The position numbers were made by a program, and so were the translations under genes. From Brachionus rotundiformis (Eukaryota; Rotifera; Eurotatoria; Ploima; Brachionidae), in NCBI GenBank assembly GCA_016802295.1, contig JAESIW010000090.1, positions 749,557 through 813,556 of the forward strand: 64,000 bases of DNA, read 5' to 3'. The notes beneath the pieces were generated by a model. It had not been told where the DNA came from. It made no database searches and saw only the letters and a list, made by a program, of their open reading frames with translations. Shown here in pieces: positions 24,823 through 34,928 of this stretch. Every line of letters begins with the position of its first letter. Position 1 is the stretch's first letter.

Positions 24823-25929
24823 ATGAATACAACTTTAATTGCACGTTCTAATGAAGGCGAGAAATATCTATTATTTGCCAAACTTGATAATGCAAAAATT
24901 TTATATAACCTTGCTAAATCAGTTAATTTTAAAGAAGTTAATTTTTTTTTTAACTAATAATTTTGAACCAAAATTTTGTAAATTAGCATGCAGTTTTTTG
25001 TGCCCTTGATAGCGGTTTAAAAATTAGCTGCGAAGATGCAAAATCAACTCAAGGGATTGCTTTTGTCCATACCGACTTATTTCAAGAATATTTGATAAAA
25101 GAAGATTGTGTTTGTATAAAAATAAATTTGTCAGTTTTGATTGAATGCCTAAATATATTTGGTTCAATTGTGAATAGCATACCAACTGCTTTAAAAATTT
25201 GCTACGAAGGTTATGGTCATCCATTATCACTTTTGTATATATAATATAATTTATTTTTTAGTATTATTCATTATATATAGAATAATTTTTTAAGATTAGA
25301 AGATAATGGAATAATTACTGAATGTAATATAAAAACAATGGAAGCTGACTCGTTGGTCAACTTTGAATTTGATTTCGATAAAATAATAAACAAAATTATA
25401 ATTAAAGTATCTTTAAGCCATGGTTTTTAAATGCTTTATCACATAATTATTAAACAAGTCTGAGGGATTGAAAGAAGCCTTAACTGAAATCGATGTTTCA
25501 AATGATATAATAGAAATCGTCATATCAGTGGAAAAACAATTTATAAGATTGAGTTCATTTGGACTCATAGGAGATACTCATGCAAGTATCTAATACGATA
25601 AAAAAAGTGTAAAAAATTGATTTCTTTTATTTAAAGGTTGATATACCTGCAAGTTCCGATTATATCGAATCTTTTGATTGCAAAAAAACTCAAGTTAACA
25701 GATATAAAGTTAATTTTATTAAAAACAGTCTTAAAGCATTAGTTTCTTCAAGTAAAGTTGCAATTCGTATAACTGATACAGGTGTTATGGGTATTCAATT
25801 TCTAATTCCAATTCCTGAATTATCAAAAATGGCATTTGTTGAGTTTTATGTAAATAATTTTTTTTTAAATAATGAAAAAATTCTTTAAAATTTTATTTTT
25901 AGTTTTGTCCAGATGAGGAACTCGAATAA
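24823..25929 (+). CDS. RAD1: RAD1, subunit of the 9-1-1 DNA damage checkpoint clamp
   Basis: PCNA-like clamp subunit that pairs with RAD9 and HUS1 at damaged DNA and activates ATR signalling. Six exons: 24823-24936, 24987-25234, 25295-25406, 25459-25581, 25637-25849, 25903-25929. They encode 278 residues; human RAD1 has 282. Blocks shared with vertebrate RAD1 include GIAFVHTDLFQEY, INLSVLIECLNIFGS, CYEGYGHPL, NFEFDFDKIINKII, SEGLKEAL, RLSSFG and the end FCPDEELE. The intron at 25582-25636 starts with GCAAGT rather than GT. That is the only choice that avoids a stop and joins THVDIP in line with the human SHLDYP. The gene sits between CPLANE1 and TOE1 with gaps of 157 and 150 bp. Confidence 0.92.
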
Positions 25930-26009
25930 AAATTTAAAATAAATTATAAAAAAAACTACAATAAAATGATCTTTTTTTAATTTTTTTGTAATTTTCAATT
26001 TCAACAAAA

Positions 26010-26066
26010 ATGACGATTAAAATCGTCTTTATTTGCTTATTCCAATTCGATTTAAAATTAATTTAA
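26010..26066 (+). other. Upstream open reading frame in the TOE1 leader (18 codons)
   Basis: An ATG 70 bases before the TOE1 start opens a stop-terminated 18-codon frame that ends 13 bases before the TOE1 ATG. Its first codons contain a GACGATT/AATCGTC inverted repeat (26012-26027). It could reduce TOE1 translation if the transcript includes it. The transcript start is unknown, so this is tentative. Confidence 0.3.
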
Positions 26067-26079
26067 AAAAAAGAAGAAA

Positions 26080-27483
26080 ATGAGTCAATCTACCTTTCGA
26101 AAAGTTAACATTGAAGAAATTCCTCTAATTGAATTAAATAATGATAATATTCAGAAAGAATGGGATAATTTAACTGATTCTTTGAAAGATTCTACATTTA
26201 TTGCATTGGATTTGGTATGCGTTTTGTTCTTAATTTAAAAATTTTATTGCTATAAATTAAGGAAATGACAGGTCTTGGAAAAAGAGAAGAATTAAATCAT
26301 TCGTAAGTTATAAAAGAATGTATAATTTATTAAAGTTTAAAAAGATCAATAGATGAACGTTATAGAATCCTTAAAAAAGTGGCTTCATCATTTAGTATTT
26401 TTTCACTTGGAATTTCGTGTTTTAAGATTTATTCAATCGAATCTCAGAAAACAATGTTTGTAAAAAACAAATCATTCAATTTAGCCCTCTTGTGTTCTGA
26501 TCATTTTATGGTTGATCCAGAATCGATCCAATTTCTCATCTTTAATAATCATGATATAAGTCTAAATTTTTCTAAAGGAATAAAATACTATAGGGGAAAT
26601 GATAGAAAGCAAGATGAGATTTATCGACAATATCCACGAGAACTTTTTATTGAAATTTCTAATGCAAAAAAGCCGATAATATTACATAATGGATTAATTG
26701 ATTTAGTTTTCCTTTATCAAAATTTTTATGCAGAGGCTCCAGAAAATCTAATGAAATTTTTAGCTGACTTACGTGAAATATTTCAAGGTGGAATATTCGA
26801 TACTAAATTTATATCAGAGTTTTATGGAAAATACAATTGTTCTTATTTGGAATATCTCTATCTAAAGACGTAATATAATTCTAGAAAAATATTTTTTTAA
26901 GTTTTTAATTAAGATTTGAAGGTTGTTTGAAAATTCAAGTCATAAAAGGCATTTTGTGATTCAATTTAACGAATCCATTCAGCTTGCAGATTTTGAGATT
27001 AGTGATGATACAGAATTAAGCGAAAAAACTATTTGTTATCAATTTTATTTACACGGTAATTGTCAAAAGCTTCTAAAACAACAATGTCATAAAAATCATG
27101 ATCTAAAATTAATTTTCAATTATTATATTAGAAAAGAAAATCATATTTCAACTAAATTTGATAAATGTTTTCATTCAGAAATAAGTAATGAAAATCAAGC
27201 CAAAATCAATGAAAAAAATTTAACAATTTCACATAACGCAGGTATTGATGCTTTTATGACCGGACATGTAATGTTATATTTAATCTGCAAAATTTCAAAT
27301 TTTGAATATTTGTGTATTTTGGATATGAATGATTTCAACATACATAAGTTGAAAAATATAGATTCATTAAATTTTAACATCAATTTATCTGGAAAAGATT
27401 TTCCATTAGTAATACAGAAAAGTAAATTTAACTCAATTTCTTCGCAACATAAAGAGAAAAAAAAGAAATTGCGGTTAAATTAA
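26080..27483 (+). CDS. TOE1: TOE1, DEDD-family 3' exonuclease for snRNA maturation
   Basis: Deadenylase-like 3'-5' exonuclease of Cajal bodies that trims snRNA precursors. Four exons: 26080-26214, 26262-26302, 26345-26869, 26922-27483, giving 420 residues (human 510). The exonuclease core shows catalytic Asp44 and Glu46 in FIALDLEMTGLG, then IDERYR, FSLGISCFK, FNLALLC, LHNGLIDLVFLYQNFYA and GIFDTKF. A CCCH zinc finger follows with spacing C-x8-C-x7-C-x3-H (CYQFYLHGNC onward). The C-terminus has AGIDAFMTGHVM, the block that completes the DEDD fold in TOE1. The linker between these parts is shorter than in humans. The exon 3-4 junction at 26870-26921 was chosen to keep frame; the acceptor is the AG just before 26922. 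Confidence 0.93.
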
Positions 27484-27818
27484 TTACATTATTTTTCCGA
27501 AGATTAAAAAAAATGTTCATGATGATTTTATTAATAAAAAATAAATAAACTAGAATTTTTATTTTTCAAATTAGTTTTTTTGGAAAGATAGTTTTAGCAA
27601 ATGTTTGATTTATAATTACAGAAAAATATCATATGAACTTTAAATCATAAAATTCAAAGATAATTAGAAAATTGTCCTAAAAAACAAATTCTGATTAAAA
27701 AAAATTTACTAAGTGCAATACTATTTCATTTAATTATAGATTATAAAATTGTAGTTATCATTCAATTTTAAAGATTTTAATTATTTTCAATTTTATATCG
27801 TCTTAGTAATAAATACAA
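27484..27818. other. Spacer between TOE1 and C9orf72
   Basis: AT-rich sequence with AATAAA motifs near 27531-27545 that fit the TOE1 poly(A) signal. The rest is presumably the C9orf72 promoter and leader. Nothing else is seen. Confidence 0.45.
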
Positions 27819-29919
27819 ATGGAGACTCAGCAAGATATTACCTCTTATAAAGATATTTCATCGAAATTCGATCCTATTTTAACTTCAATAAAAATTAAAA
27901 ATATAGATGAAGATGAAAATGTTCAAGAATTATATGATGTTTCATTTTTATTATCTTTTTTTGATAATATAGTTGGTCCAAATATTTTACATGTCTGGAC
28001 TTATGATGTGTACTCTAAAATGAATTTGAAACCAAAATCACATCTGAATGATTATCTTTTAGAATATATTTCCATACATACATTGAATGGGGAACTTTAT
28101 CAAGATAAACTATTGGGACAGATAAAATACCGACTTTATTTTATTAAAGAAGTTAATAGTGCAATATATTCTGTTTTTTTTGATGCAAAGACAGCTGACA
28201 TGAATTGTTTGGGATCAACAAATGGTAATATGACTACAACTGATTCTCAGGACATGATATCATTGAAAAAAAAATCAGAAAATTACCCAACATTAAATAA
28301 TTGTTTATCACTGATCTTTCCATTAGATAAAAAAGATATGTTTTTCAAATCAACATTATTAAATTCCAGAGTTTTTTTGAATTTTTTTGAAAATGTTGTC
28401 CTAGAATACAAAGCATTAGCCCATATTGGACCAAAAGTAAGTAAAACTTGCAAAACTTGGCTAGTGATTTAATCTCTGTATCCGCTTTCATATTCTATGC
28501 TCTACAAGAAGAAAATAAAAAAATTAGGTCTAGGAAATTAAAATATTACTTTATTTAAATTATTTCATTTAAATTTAAAAACTTTTTTAGATCGGAAAAG
28601 CATCATTAGCAATTGACTATCTTACAAAAAGTATTCAAAATTTTGGCAATATGGTTAAAATTCTTAATCAAAATGGAATATTGAAAACGAAAATGTTCTC
28701 CGATGAGGGCTTTGATTATCAAAATAAAATTCAAGTTAATTTTTTTTAAAATTTTTATTAATAATTTTTACCTAAGACTTTTCTTTAGATTGATGATACA
28801 TTCTTAAATGATGTTTATATGTTACCTTCGATTCATTCTATGATAACAAATGAATTTGTTTTAAAATCAATCACTTCTCATTTAATTACAAATTTTTATA
28901 CAATAATAGTTGGTAAATCATCATCATTAGTTAACAAGGTTATTTAAAATTAAATTTTATAATTATTAATATAATTTCAAAATACAAAATTTAAAAAAAT
29001 ATACCATATAATAGTTTTCTAAAAAACTTATATATTTTAATAACTATCAATTTCAACAAATATAAATTTTAGCTACTAAAATTTAATATTTTAAGATGAT
29101 CAATACATTGGCTTTATTTATGCAAAAAGAAAAAATTCAACTAAGTTGTTATGCAGTTTCGGATTATTTAATGCTAAGTCCTTATATTATTCTACAAGGA
29201 CTTGTTATTGTAATTGTTTTTTTTTTAAATTTGAAGCAAAATTACAATTAAAAAAAGGAAAGTCCAGAAAACTTCAATGCAATCTTAGAATCTGACTTTT
29301 TATTCAAACGTGATTATCCAACAACTATCATAGACATAAGCAATAAAACAGTTTGTAGAACATGTATTGGTAAAGAATTTATACATACTAAGTAATTTGG
29401 AATTCAAATTTTATCATATTTCAAACCAATTATTTTTAGAGAGAAGTTCATAAATCAGAAAATAAAATATATTTTCAATAATATGAGTCTGTCTGAAATT
29501 AAAACTTTAAGTCCAGCAGATGATTATTTAAGTTGGATTTCATATTCATCTAATGAAAATCAGCCTAAATTAATTAAACAAATGCTTCAAGAAATAGAAT
29601 TGTTTGAATCAGAATTTGGAATTAAACAGTCATTTATTGAAAAGAAAATAAAGGACTTTAATTTTATGGCATTGAGCTTAATTGAATATATTAATTGTAA
29701 ATTGTAATTTTAAAAATTTATATTATCAATTTTAAAAAAGTAAATAATTGAATATTAAGATTAGAGTCATCTTGTGAAACAAGCAAACCCTTAAATATTT
29801 CGCGGAAGGTTCTGATTAAAATATTGGATCTGTCAACAGAAGAAGACTTAAATATAGTTTTAGCGTTTGCTAATAATTTGAAGCCTGATTTTTTTCAGAG
29901 TATTATTTTTAAATATTAA
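27819..29919 (+). CDS. C9orf72: C9orf72 orthologue, DENN-like protein
   Basis: DENN-fold protein that in vertebrates forms a complex with SMCR8 and WDR41 and acts in autophagy and lysosome signalling as a GAP for small GTPases. Seven exons: 27819-28436, 28591-28734, 28789-28938, 29096-29209, 29258-29391, 29440-29703, 29760-29919. They encode 527 residues (human 481). Matching blocks in order are SFFDNIVGPNILHVW, HTLNGE, the SHL...VVG-like segment ending SSSLVNK, ILQGLV, DYPTTIIDI (human PYPTTHIDV) and a C-terminus with DLSTEEDLNIVLAFANNLKP (human DLTAEGDLNIIMALAEKIKP). The N-terminus is extended by about 20 residues. I see no GGGGCC repeat in the introns. The gene is convergent with SLC35A3. 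Confidence 0.92.
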
Positions 29920-30073
29920 AACAGTTTTCTTAATTAAATCTATAAATTTTATTAATATATAAAAATAAATAAAATTAAATTTTCAATACCCATTTGCTCT
30001 CTGATATCAAAATAATTTTATATTACTTAAATTATAATTTGCAAGAATAATTTTTATCTAGGAAAATTTCAAA
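29920..30073. terminator. Shared 3' region of convergent C9orf72 and SLC35A3
   Basis: Only 154 bp separate the two stop codons. A plus-strand AATAAA lies at 29964-29969 and a minus-strand AATAAA (TTTATT on the plus strand) at 29948-29953. The two poly(A) signals are crossed, so the transcripts should overlap for some tens of bases. Confidence 0.5.
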
Positions 30074-31510
30074 CTATACTGTTTGGTTTTCTTTTGTTTT
30101 GTTTGTTATGCTTCGCTCAATACCATACATGAATGTTGCCAAAATGACAAATGATGAGCCCAGCAAAAACATCCTTAAGAAAAAGAAAAATTTAAAATAA
30201 AATTTCTTTTTTACCTAGAAAAACCAAAATAAAAAATACCCGCTTGGCACAAAATCTTTTAGAATAAAGTACGAAAATATGGATGAAAGAATTATAGATA
30301 ACGATGTAGCGAATCCTTTTAGAATATTATCTGCGTACTTGATTACTGCAGCAATTACTAGCCCACCAAGTGCCTATCAAAAAAATTAAACTAATTTAAA
30401 AGTTAATGTCTAAGTTACTTGTAAAGCTATAACTGTCCAGACAATCGAATTATATCCTTGAAAAAATCCATTATTTGTTACAGCCTTGTGATCATAAATA
30501 TAGACACTTATATAGCCAATAATTGTTCCAAAAAACCCTAAATATTTTTAAATAAAAATACGTTCATTTTTCTTTTAAAGAAAGAACCTAATTGAATATT
30601 TCTCATCCAAACTCCAGTTGATGAGCCTTTTAGCAACTTTTCAAAATAAACACCTGCAAATCCACTGCTAAAACATGCAAATAAAACAGATAAAAGGCCA
30701 ATAAATTTTTGGTTAAAATTTTTGTCGATATTTGATTTAGGAGTAGAATCATTTGGCCACTAAATATATAAGATAGTATTAAAATTATCTATCTTTAAAA
30801 AGCAAAAGTTTATAATATTCATATACTTGAACAAGGGAAACACCAGCCATTAAAATAACCAAAGATATCCATTTTAAAGAATCAAGTTTTTTGCCAAGCA
30901 TAACTACGCTAAATAATGCAGTTGTCAAAATTTTCAATTGATATGTTACTTGATATGTAGCAGCATCCAAATTTGATAATGCGATGTAGAGTAAATTATT
31001 CTGTAGTGTGTAAAGTCCAGCAGGTATTAAGAGTTTTAAAGTCTCTATGGGCTTTTGAATGATTTCTTCGTGTAATTGCCTTGTCGTTAAAGTGATTGAA
31101 AAACCTTTAAGTAAAAGATGCAAAAATCTAGTTCAAAATTAAATCTGATTTGTACCTGATTGAAACCAAATTATAAGTATACATGTGATTAGTTTCATTA
31201 TTTCAGCGCAAACAACAGCTGTTGATGATAAATATCGCTGTCCTTGTTTCCCATTTTCATTTGATAAACTAGCTGTTCGCGAATACCTCATAACAAGAAC
31301 TAAACTCGATGTTTGAAGTATTAGCAATACAAGACTAAAATATTTGATAAATTTGTCTGAATTTTGAACGTTGGATTTCATCTTTTGGATAAAAGAACCC
31401 AATTTAATCTTGTAAAAAAAATTAATTTTTTAAAACTGATGTCAATAAATCGAATTCTGAGAGCAAAATCTTAATAATGATACCTTTGTGACAAGGATGA
31501 ATTTATCCAT
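30074..31510 (-). CDS. SLC35A3: SLC35A3-type Golgi UDP-N-acetylglucosamine transporter
   Basis: Ten-helix nucleotide-sugar antiporter of the Golgi that supplies UDP-GlcNAc for glycan branching. Seven exons, transcribed right to left: 31484-31510, 31156-31408, 30827-31104, 30588-30759, 30419-30537, 30240-30373, 30074-30173, giving 360 residues in phase. Blocks: SLVLVMRYSRT, RYLSSTAVV, YTLQNNLLYIALSNLDAATY, VTYQLKILTTALFSV, FSSGFAGVYFEK, RNIQLG, NGFFQGYN, KYADNILKGFATSLSIILS and KDFVPSG. NNLLYIALSNLDAATY, QWPNDS and VYIYD favour SLC35A3 over the UDP-galactose carrier SLC35A2, although substrate cannot be proven from sequence. The tiny first exon (nine codons) is the least certain part; an alternative start is the ATG a few codons into exon 2. 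Confidence 0.9.
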
Positions 31511-32460
31511 TAATTTTTTTTTTCAAATTGAGTGTAATTTTTTTTAAAATTCATAATTAGAGTTTAAAAAATAAGTTGCCACAAAGCAGAATTTTTTTGT
31601 AAAAATTGTAATTTTTTATGCGGCCTAAAAGGTAAACTTAAATTTGGTTTTATAATGCTAATTAATTTCAGAAAAATTTTTGAAGTTGTCCACAATTTAA
31701 AAAGCTTAAAATTTTACTTAACTCATTATATTATTTATAAATTATTTAAAAGTTAACTCAAGAAAATAAAATTTTCTTACTTTTGAACAACTCAAAAATT
31801 TTGTCATTATAATTTTCTACTAGAAAATATTTATTTTCAAAAAATTGGTGAACCTAATAGATAAAAGACAAAAAGTAAAGCAACAATAAGACATTGATTA
31901 TTGATTTTGTTTATCTAAAAATAAGAAAATAAAGTTTTTATTTTTGGTAAAAAAGATGCGACAAATTATACTGCACAGTGTTGCAGTATTTTTCAAATAT
32001 ATTTTATTTTATTTATCAAATTAGGAAGAAATTTGTTCTGTATTTTTTTGAAATTCACAATACACAAAAATTTAAATAATAGTTAAATTTCGATCAAACA
32101 TTTAATATCAAAATCAGTTAATTTTAATGTTTAGATTGTTTATATATTTGATTAGGCAGTTTGATGGAAATTTACAACGCTAATGAGAAAGATTTTTACG
32201 AAAAAAAAATTGAAAATGTAAAAAACTAGTAGATAGCTTTAGGTAAAGATTTAATTTTAATATTATTATTTCTTATATTTTTTAAATTAAATAAATCGTT
32301 TGAATTTAATGTTATGCTCGATAATGTTAACTTTAAAATGAAAAATGATCACCTGATTAAAAAAAAATCACAGACATATATTGAAATTAATAACAAGTAT
32401 TAACAAATAACAAATCTTAGATTGAATCTTTTAAATAATGATTAAAGCTAACATTTCGAA
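31511..32460. other. Divergent spacer between SLC35A3 and the ankyrin-like gene (left part)
   Basis: Holds the likely SLC35A3 promoter, then the solo transposon arm at 31947-32063. A frame at 32164-32403 is interrupted by two adjacent TAG codons and is not recognisable. No supported gene. Confidence 0.45.
31947..32063. mobile_element. Solo, diverged arm of the 7885-8260 transposon family
   Basis: Read on the minus strand, this stretch starts GTATTGTGAATTTC and continues with the same order of blocks as the left arm at 7885: CAGAACAAA, TTCTTCCTA, AATACTGC, then GTGCA and a TTTTTTAC run. It is clearly the same family with many substitutions. No opposite arm is present nearby, so the copy is truncated or old. 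Confidence 0.7.
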
Positions 32461-32735
32461 TAACAGGAAACAAAAACTAAAATAATTAGAAACAATAACA
32501 TTTGAATAAATAACGTATGTTTTTTTTTGAAAAAAGGTAAAGTAAGATTAGTTCAAAATATTCAAAAAGGTGAAAAATTTGCTTAGAATAATATTTATTT
32601 TGAAAATATTAGATAAAAAAATATTTCAAATTGTTACATAGCTACATCAACCGATAAAATTTTACTTATAAATTGTCAAGATATATTTTGCTATGAAACC
32701 TTAAAAATATTCCATTTTAATAATAAATTTCAATT
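32461..32735 (+). pseudogene. Decayed cyclic-nucleotide-binding domain fragment
   Basis: From 32536 one frame reads GKVRLVQNIQKGEKFA, stop, NNIYFENIR, stop, KN, then YIATSTDKILLINCQDIF. This follows the order of a cNMP-binding domain: the GxVxLV strand, the G-E-x-F phosphate cassette region, then the xATTDxxLLxLxxxDF strand. Each stop (TAG near 32584, TAA near 32611) is one substitution from the expected acidic or basic codon. Just upstream, in another frame, 32486 onward reads LETITFE, a typical start of such domains, so a frameshift separates them. The parent gene is not in the window. Confidence 0.5.
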
Positions 32736-32788
32736 TTAATAGAGTTTATTTTCTACTTTTTATATTTTACATTAATTTTTAAATTATC

Positions 32789-34238
32789 ATGAAAAATAAT
32801 CAAGCAATTGGAAATTCAATTCGTTCAAAATCGAATAAATTTGAAAATGATATAGAAAGAGAAAATTTTTATTTTCAATATGAATCAAAATTAAAAAAGT
32901 ATAATCAATTAAATGAAAAGATTCGGAATAAAAATGCCAGCAATAAGGGATTCAAAGATTATGGAATTGAAAATATGACAGAAATATGCTTGAAAAATGG
33001 AATGGTATATCAAAATGAAATTAAAAATACTACAATAAAAGTATGAAATTAAAATTTTTTAACTAAATTGAGGATTATTGGATAATATTTAAACATATAG
33101 ACTTTATTTGATTTAGTTAAAAATGGAAACTTAGAAGAGTTGGATGATATATTAAGTATTCCAAAAATTGATATCAATTTAACTTGGGTAATATCTTTTA
33201 TCATTTGAATTTTTTTAAACAATTATTTTAGTTTTCTGAAAATCTTTTGATGCATGCAATTAGACATAGAAATGAAAAAATGGCTGAATATCTCATATTC
33301 AAAGGAATTAATTTAAATCATGAGGCCAAGTTAATGGTCTAAAATATCAAAGCATTTTTATTTTAATTCTAAGTATTTTTTTAAAGGAATTTAATGAAAA
33401 AATTAATTTGGTAACCTGTACTGCATATTCTTGTAGACAAATGGCTTACGATTATCAATTATATAATATAGTTGACCTTATTGATATATTTAATTCTCGA
33501 GCGAATAAAAAGCTAAAACATTTTCTAATCAAACGATATATAAATAATATGAATCAAAAATACAGCGATCAAAGAATATTTGATAAAATTCTAAAAAAAA
33601 GATTTAGCTTAGGATTAGGATATGATGAAAATACGGAACTGATTAATAATGAAGTTGAATCGATAATATCAAATGAAAATAATTTGTTAGAGGAAATCGA
33701 TTTGATCAAACCTAAAAGTGATATCGAAACTTCGAATGGCCTTAGGAATAATGATTTAGATAATTATGATGAAAATTTAAATAAAAGTTTTTCGAATTCC
33801 ACGACACAAACGAAAATAAATGAACAATTCTATGAAAATCTCTTCGAAATAAGACGAACAAAGAATTTACTTAATGATTTAACAAAAGAAAAACATTGTA
33901 GCCAAAGCTTATACGAAAATAAAAATATGAAGTCCGAAAATTGTGATATTAGTTGGAAAAAATCGGCTATTATTATAAACAAAATTCAAAAACACAATTA
34001 TTTAATATCAAATCGAAAATTAAAACCTTTTGAATCAAAAAGCATATATTATGTGAAAAAATCAGAGAATATCGTGCCTCTTAACAACCTAGACATGAAA
34101 AATCTAACCAAAAGTCTTTCAACTATGAATAATTTTTACTATATAAAAAATATTGAAAAAATATATCATAAAAAAGTGAAAACAGAAGAATATTATAGAA
34201 ATAAAAGTTCAATTTTGAATCATCCAAAAGAAACATAA
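32789..34238 (+). CDS. Ankyrin-repeat-like protein of unknown function
   Basis: I do not recognise an orthologue. Four exons join in phase (32789-33040, 33101-33187, 33232-33336, 33387-34238) to give 431 residues. Residues about 85-148 look like two ankyrin repeats: LFDLVKNGNLEELDDIL then LLMHAIRHRNEKMAEYLIFKG. A third, weaker unit may be AYDYQLYNIVDLIDIFN. The N-terminus is charged and possibly helical. The C-terminal 250 residues are Lys/Asn-rich without clear domains. The intron at 33337-33386 uses a weak GTCTAA donor, so that boundary is uncertain. The gene is divergent from SLC35A3 and convergent with MYC. Confidence 0.7.
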
Positions 34239-34928
34239 ACAGACTTGAAATTTTAAAGAAAATATATTTAATTTGTTGGATTGTTTTGAAATAATTACAT
34301 TATTCATACATTTATCTAAAAAGATTATTTTAAATTATTTCTAATAAAATGTTTGCTTTAGACTTTCATAATTTTAAATTCCTTTTATAACGTTAAATTA
34401 GGAGTTTATGTAAGCTTTTGCGACTCTAATTGATAGGAACCTGTTTACATATTAAGTATATTAATAATTTAAAACTTAAAGAAAAAGTCTCATAACAAAA
34501 AAGTTTTATTAATAAACAAATAAATAAAAAATTATTTAATACTTTCTCAATTTAATTTTCAATTTCCAAATTTTATATCTTTCAAATTTACATCAGCCAA
34601 AAGGCATAAATTGAAATAAATAAAAGGAAAAATAATAAAATAATTATATATTTCTCACGGTAAAGTGTTTATATTTTTTCTGTAAAAAAAAAATTCTTCA
34701 ATTAAATTTAAATTTCATATTATATAATTGTTTTTAAAAAAAAAGTTAAAAATTAAAATCATTTTGCTAAAATATTTTTAAATGTATATTAAAATGTTTT
34801 AAATTTATTCATTTATAATTAGAATAGCTTTTTTATTTATCCTTAAGTAGACTTGAATTCTATTAATCCATGGATGAAGAAGCTCATTTAATCTACTAGT
34901 TGATTAATTCATAATATTTTAACAATCT
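34239..34928. other. Convergent 3' spacer between the ankyrin-like gene and MYC
   Basis: AT-rich sequence that should contain both 3' UTRs. Plus- and minus-strand AATAAA-type motifs are frequent. No coding sequence is seen. Confidence 0.4.

Noticed and set aside
30074..31510. Assignment as UDP-galactose transporter SLC35A2
   Set aside because: Several blocks (NNLLYIALSNLDAATY, QWPNDS, VYIYD) fit SLC35A3 clearly better.
32164..32403. 79-codon frame with two adjacent TAG codons, possible stop readthrough
   Set aside because: No recognisable protein; stop-free stretches of this size are expected by chance over this much sequence, so readthrough is not supported.
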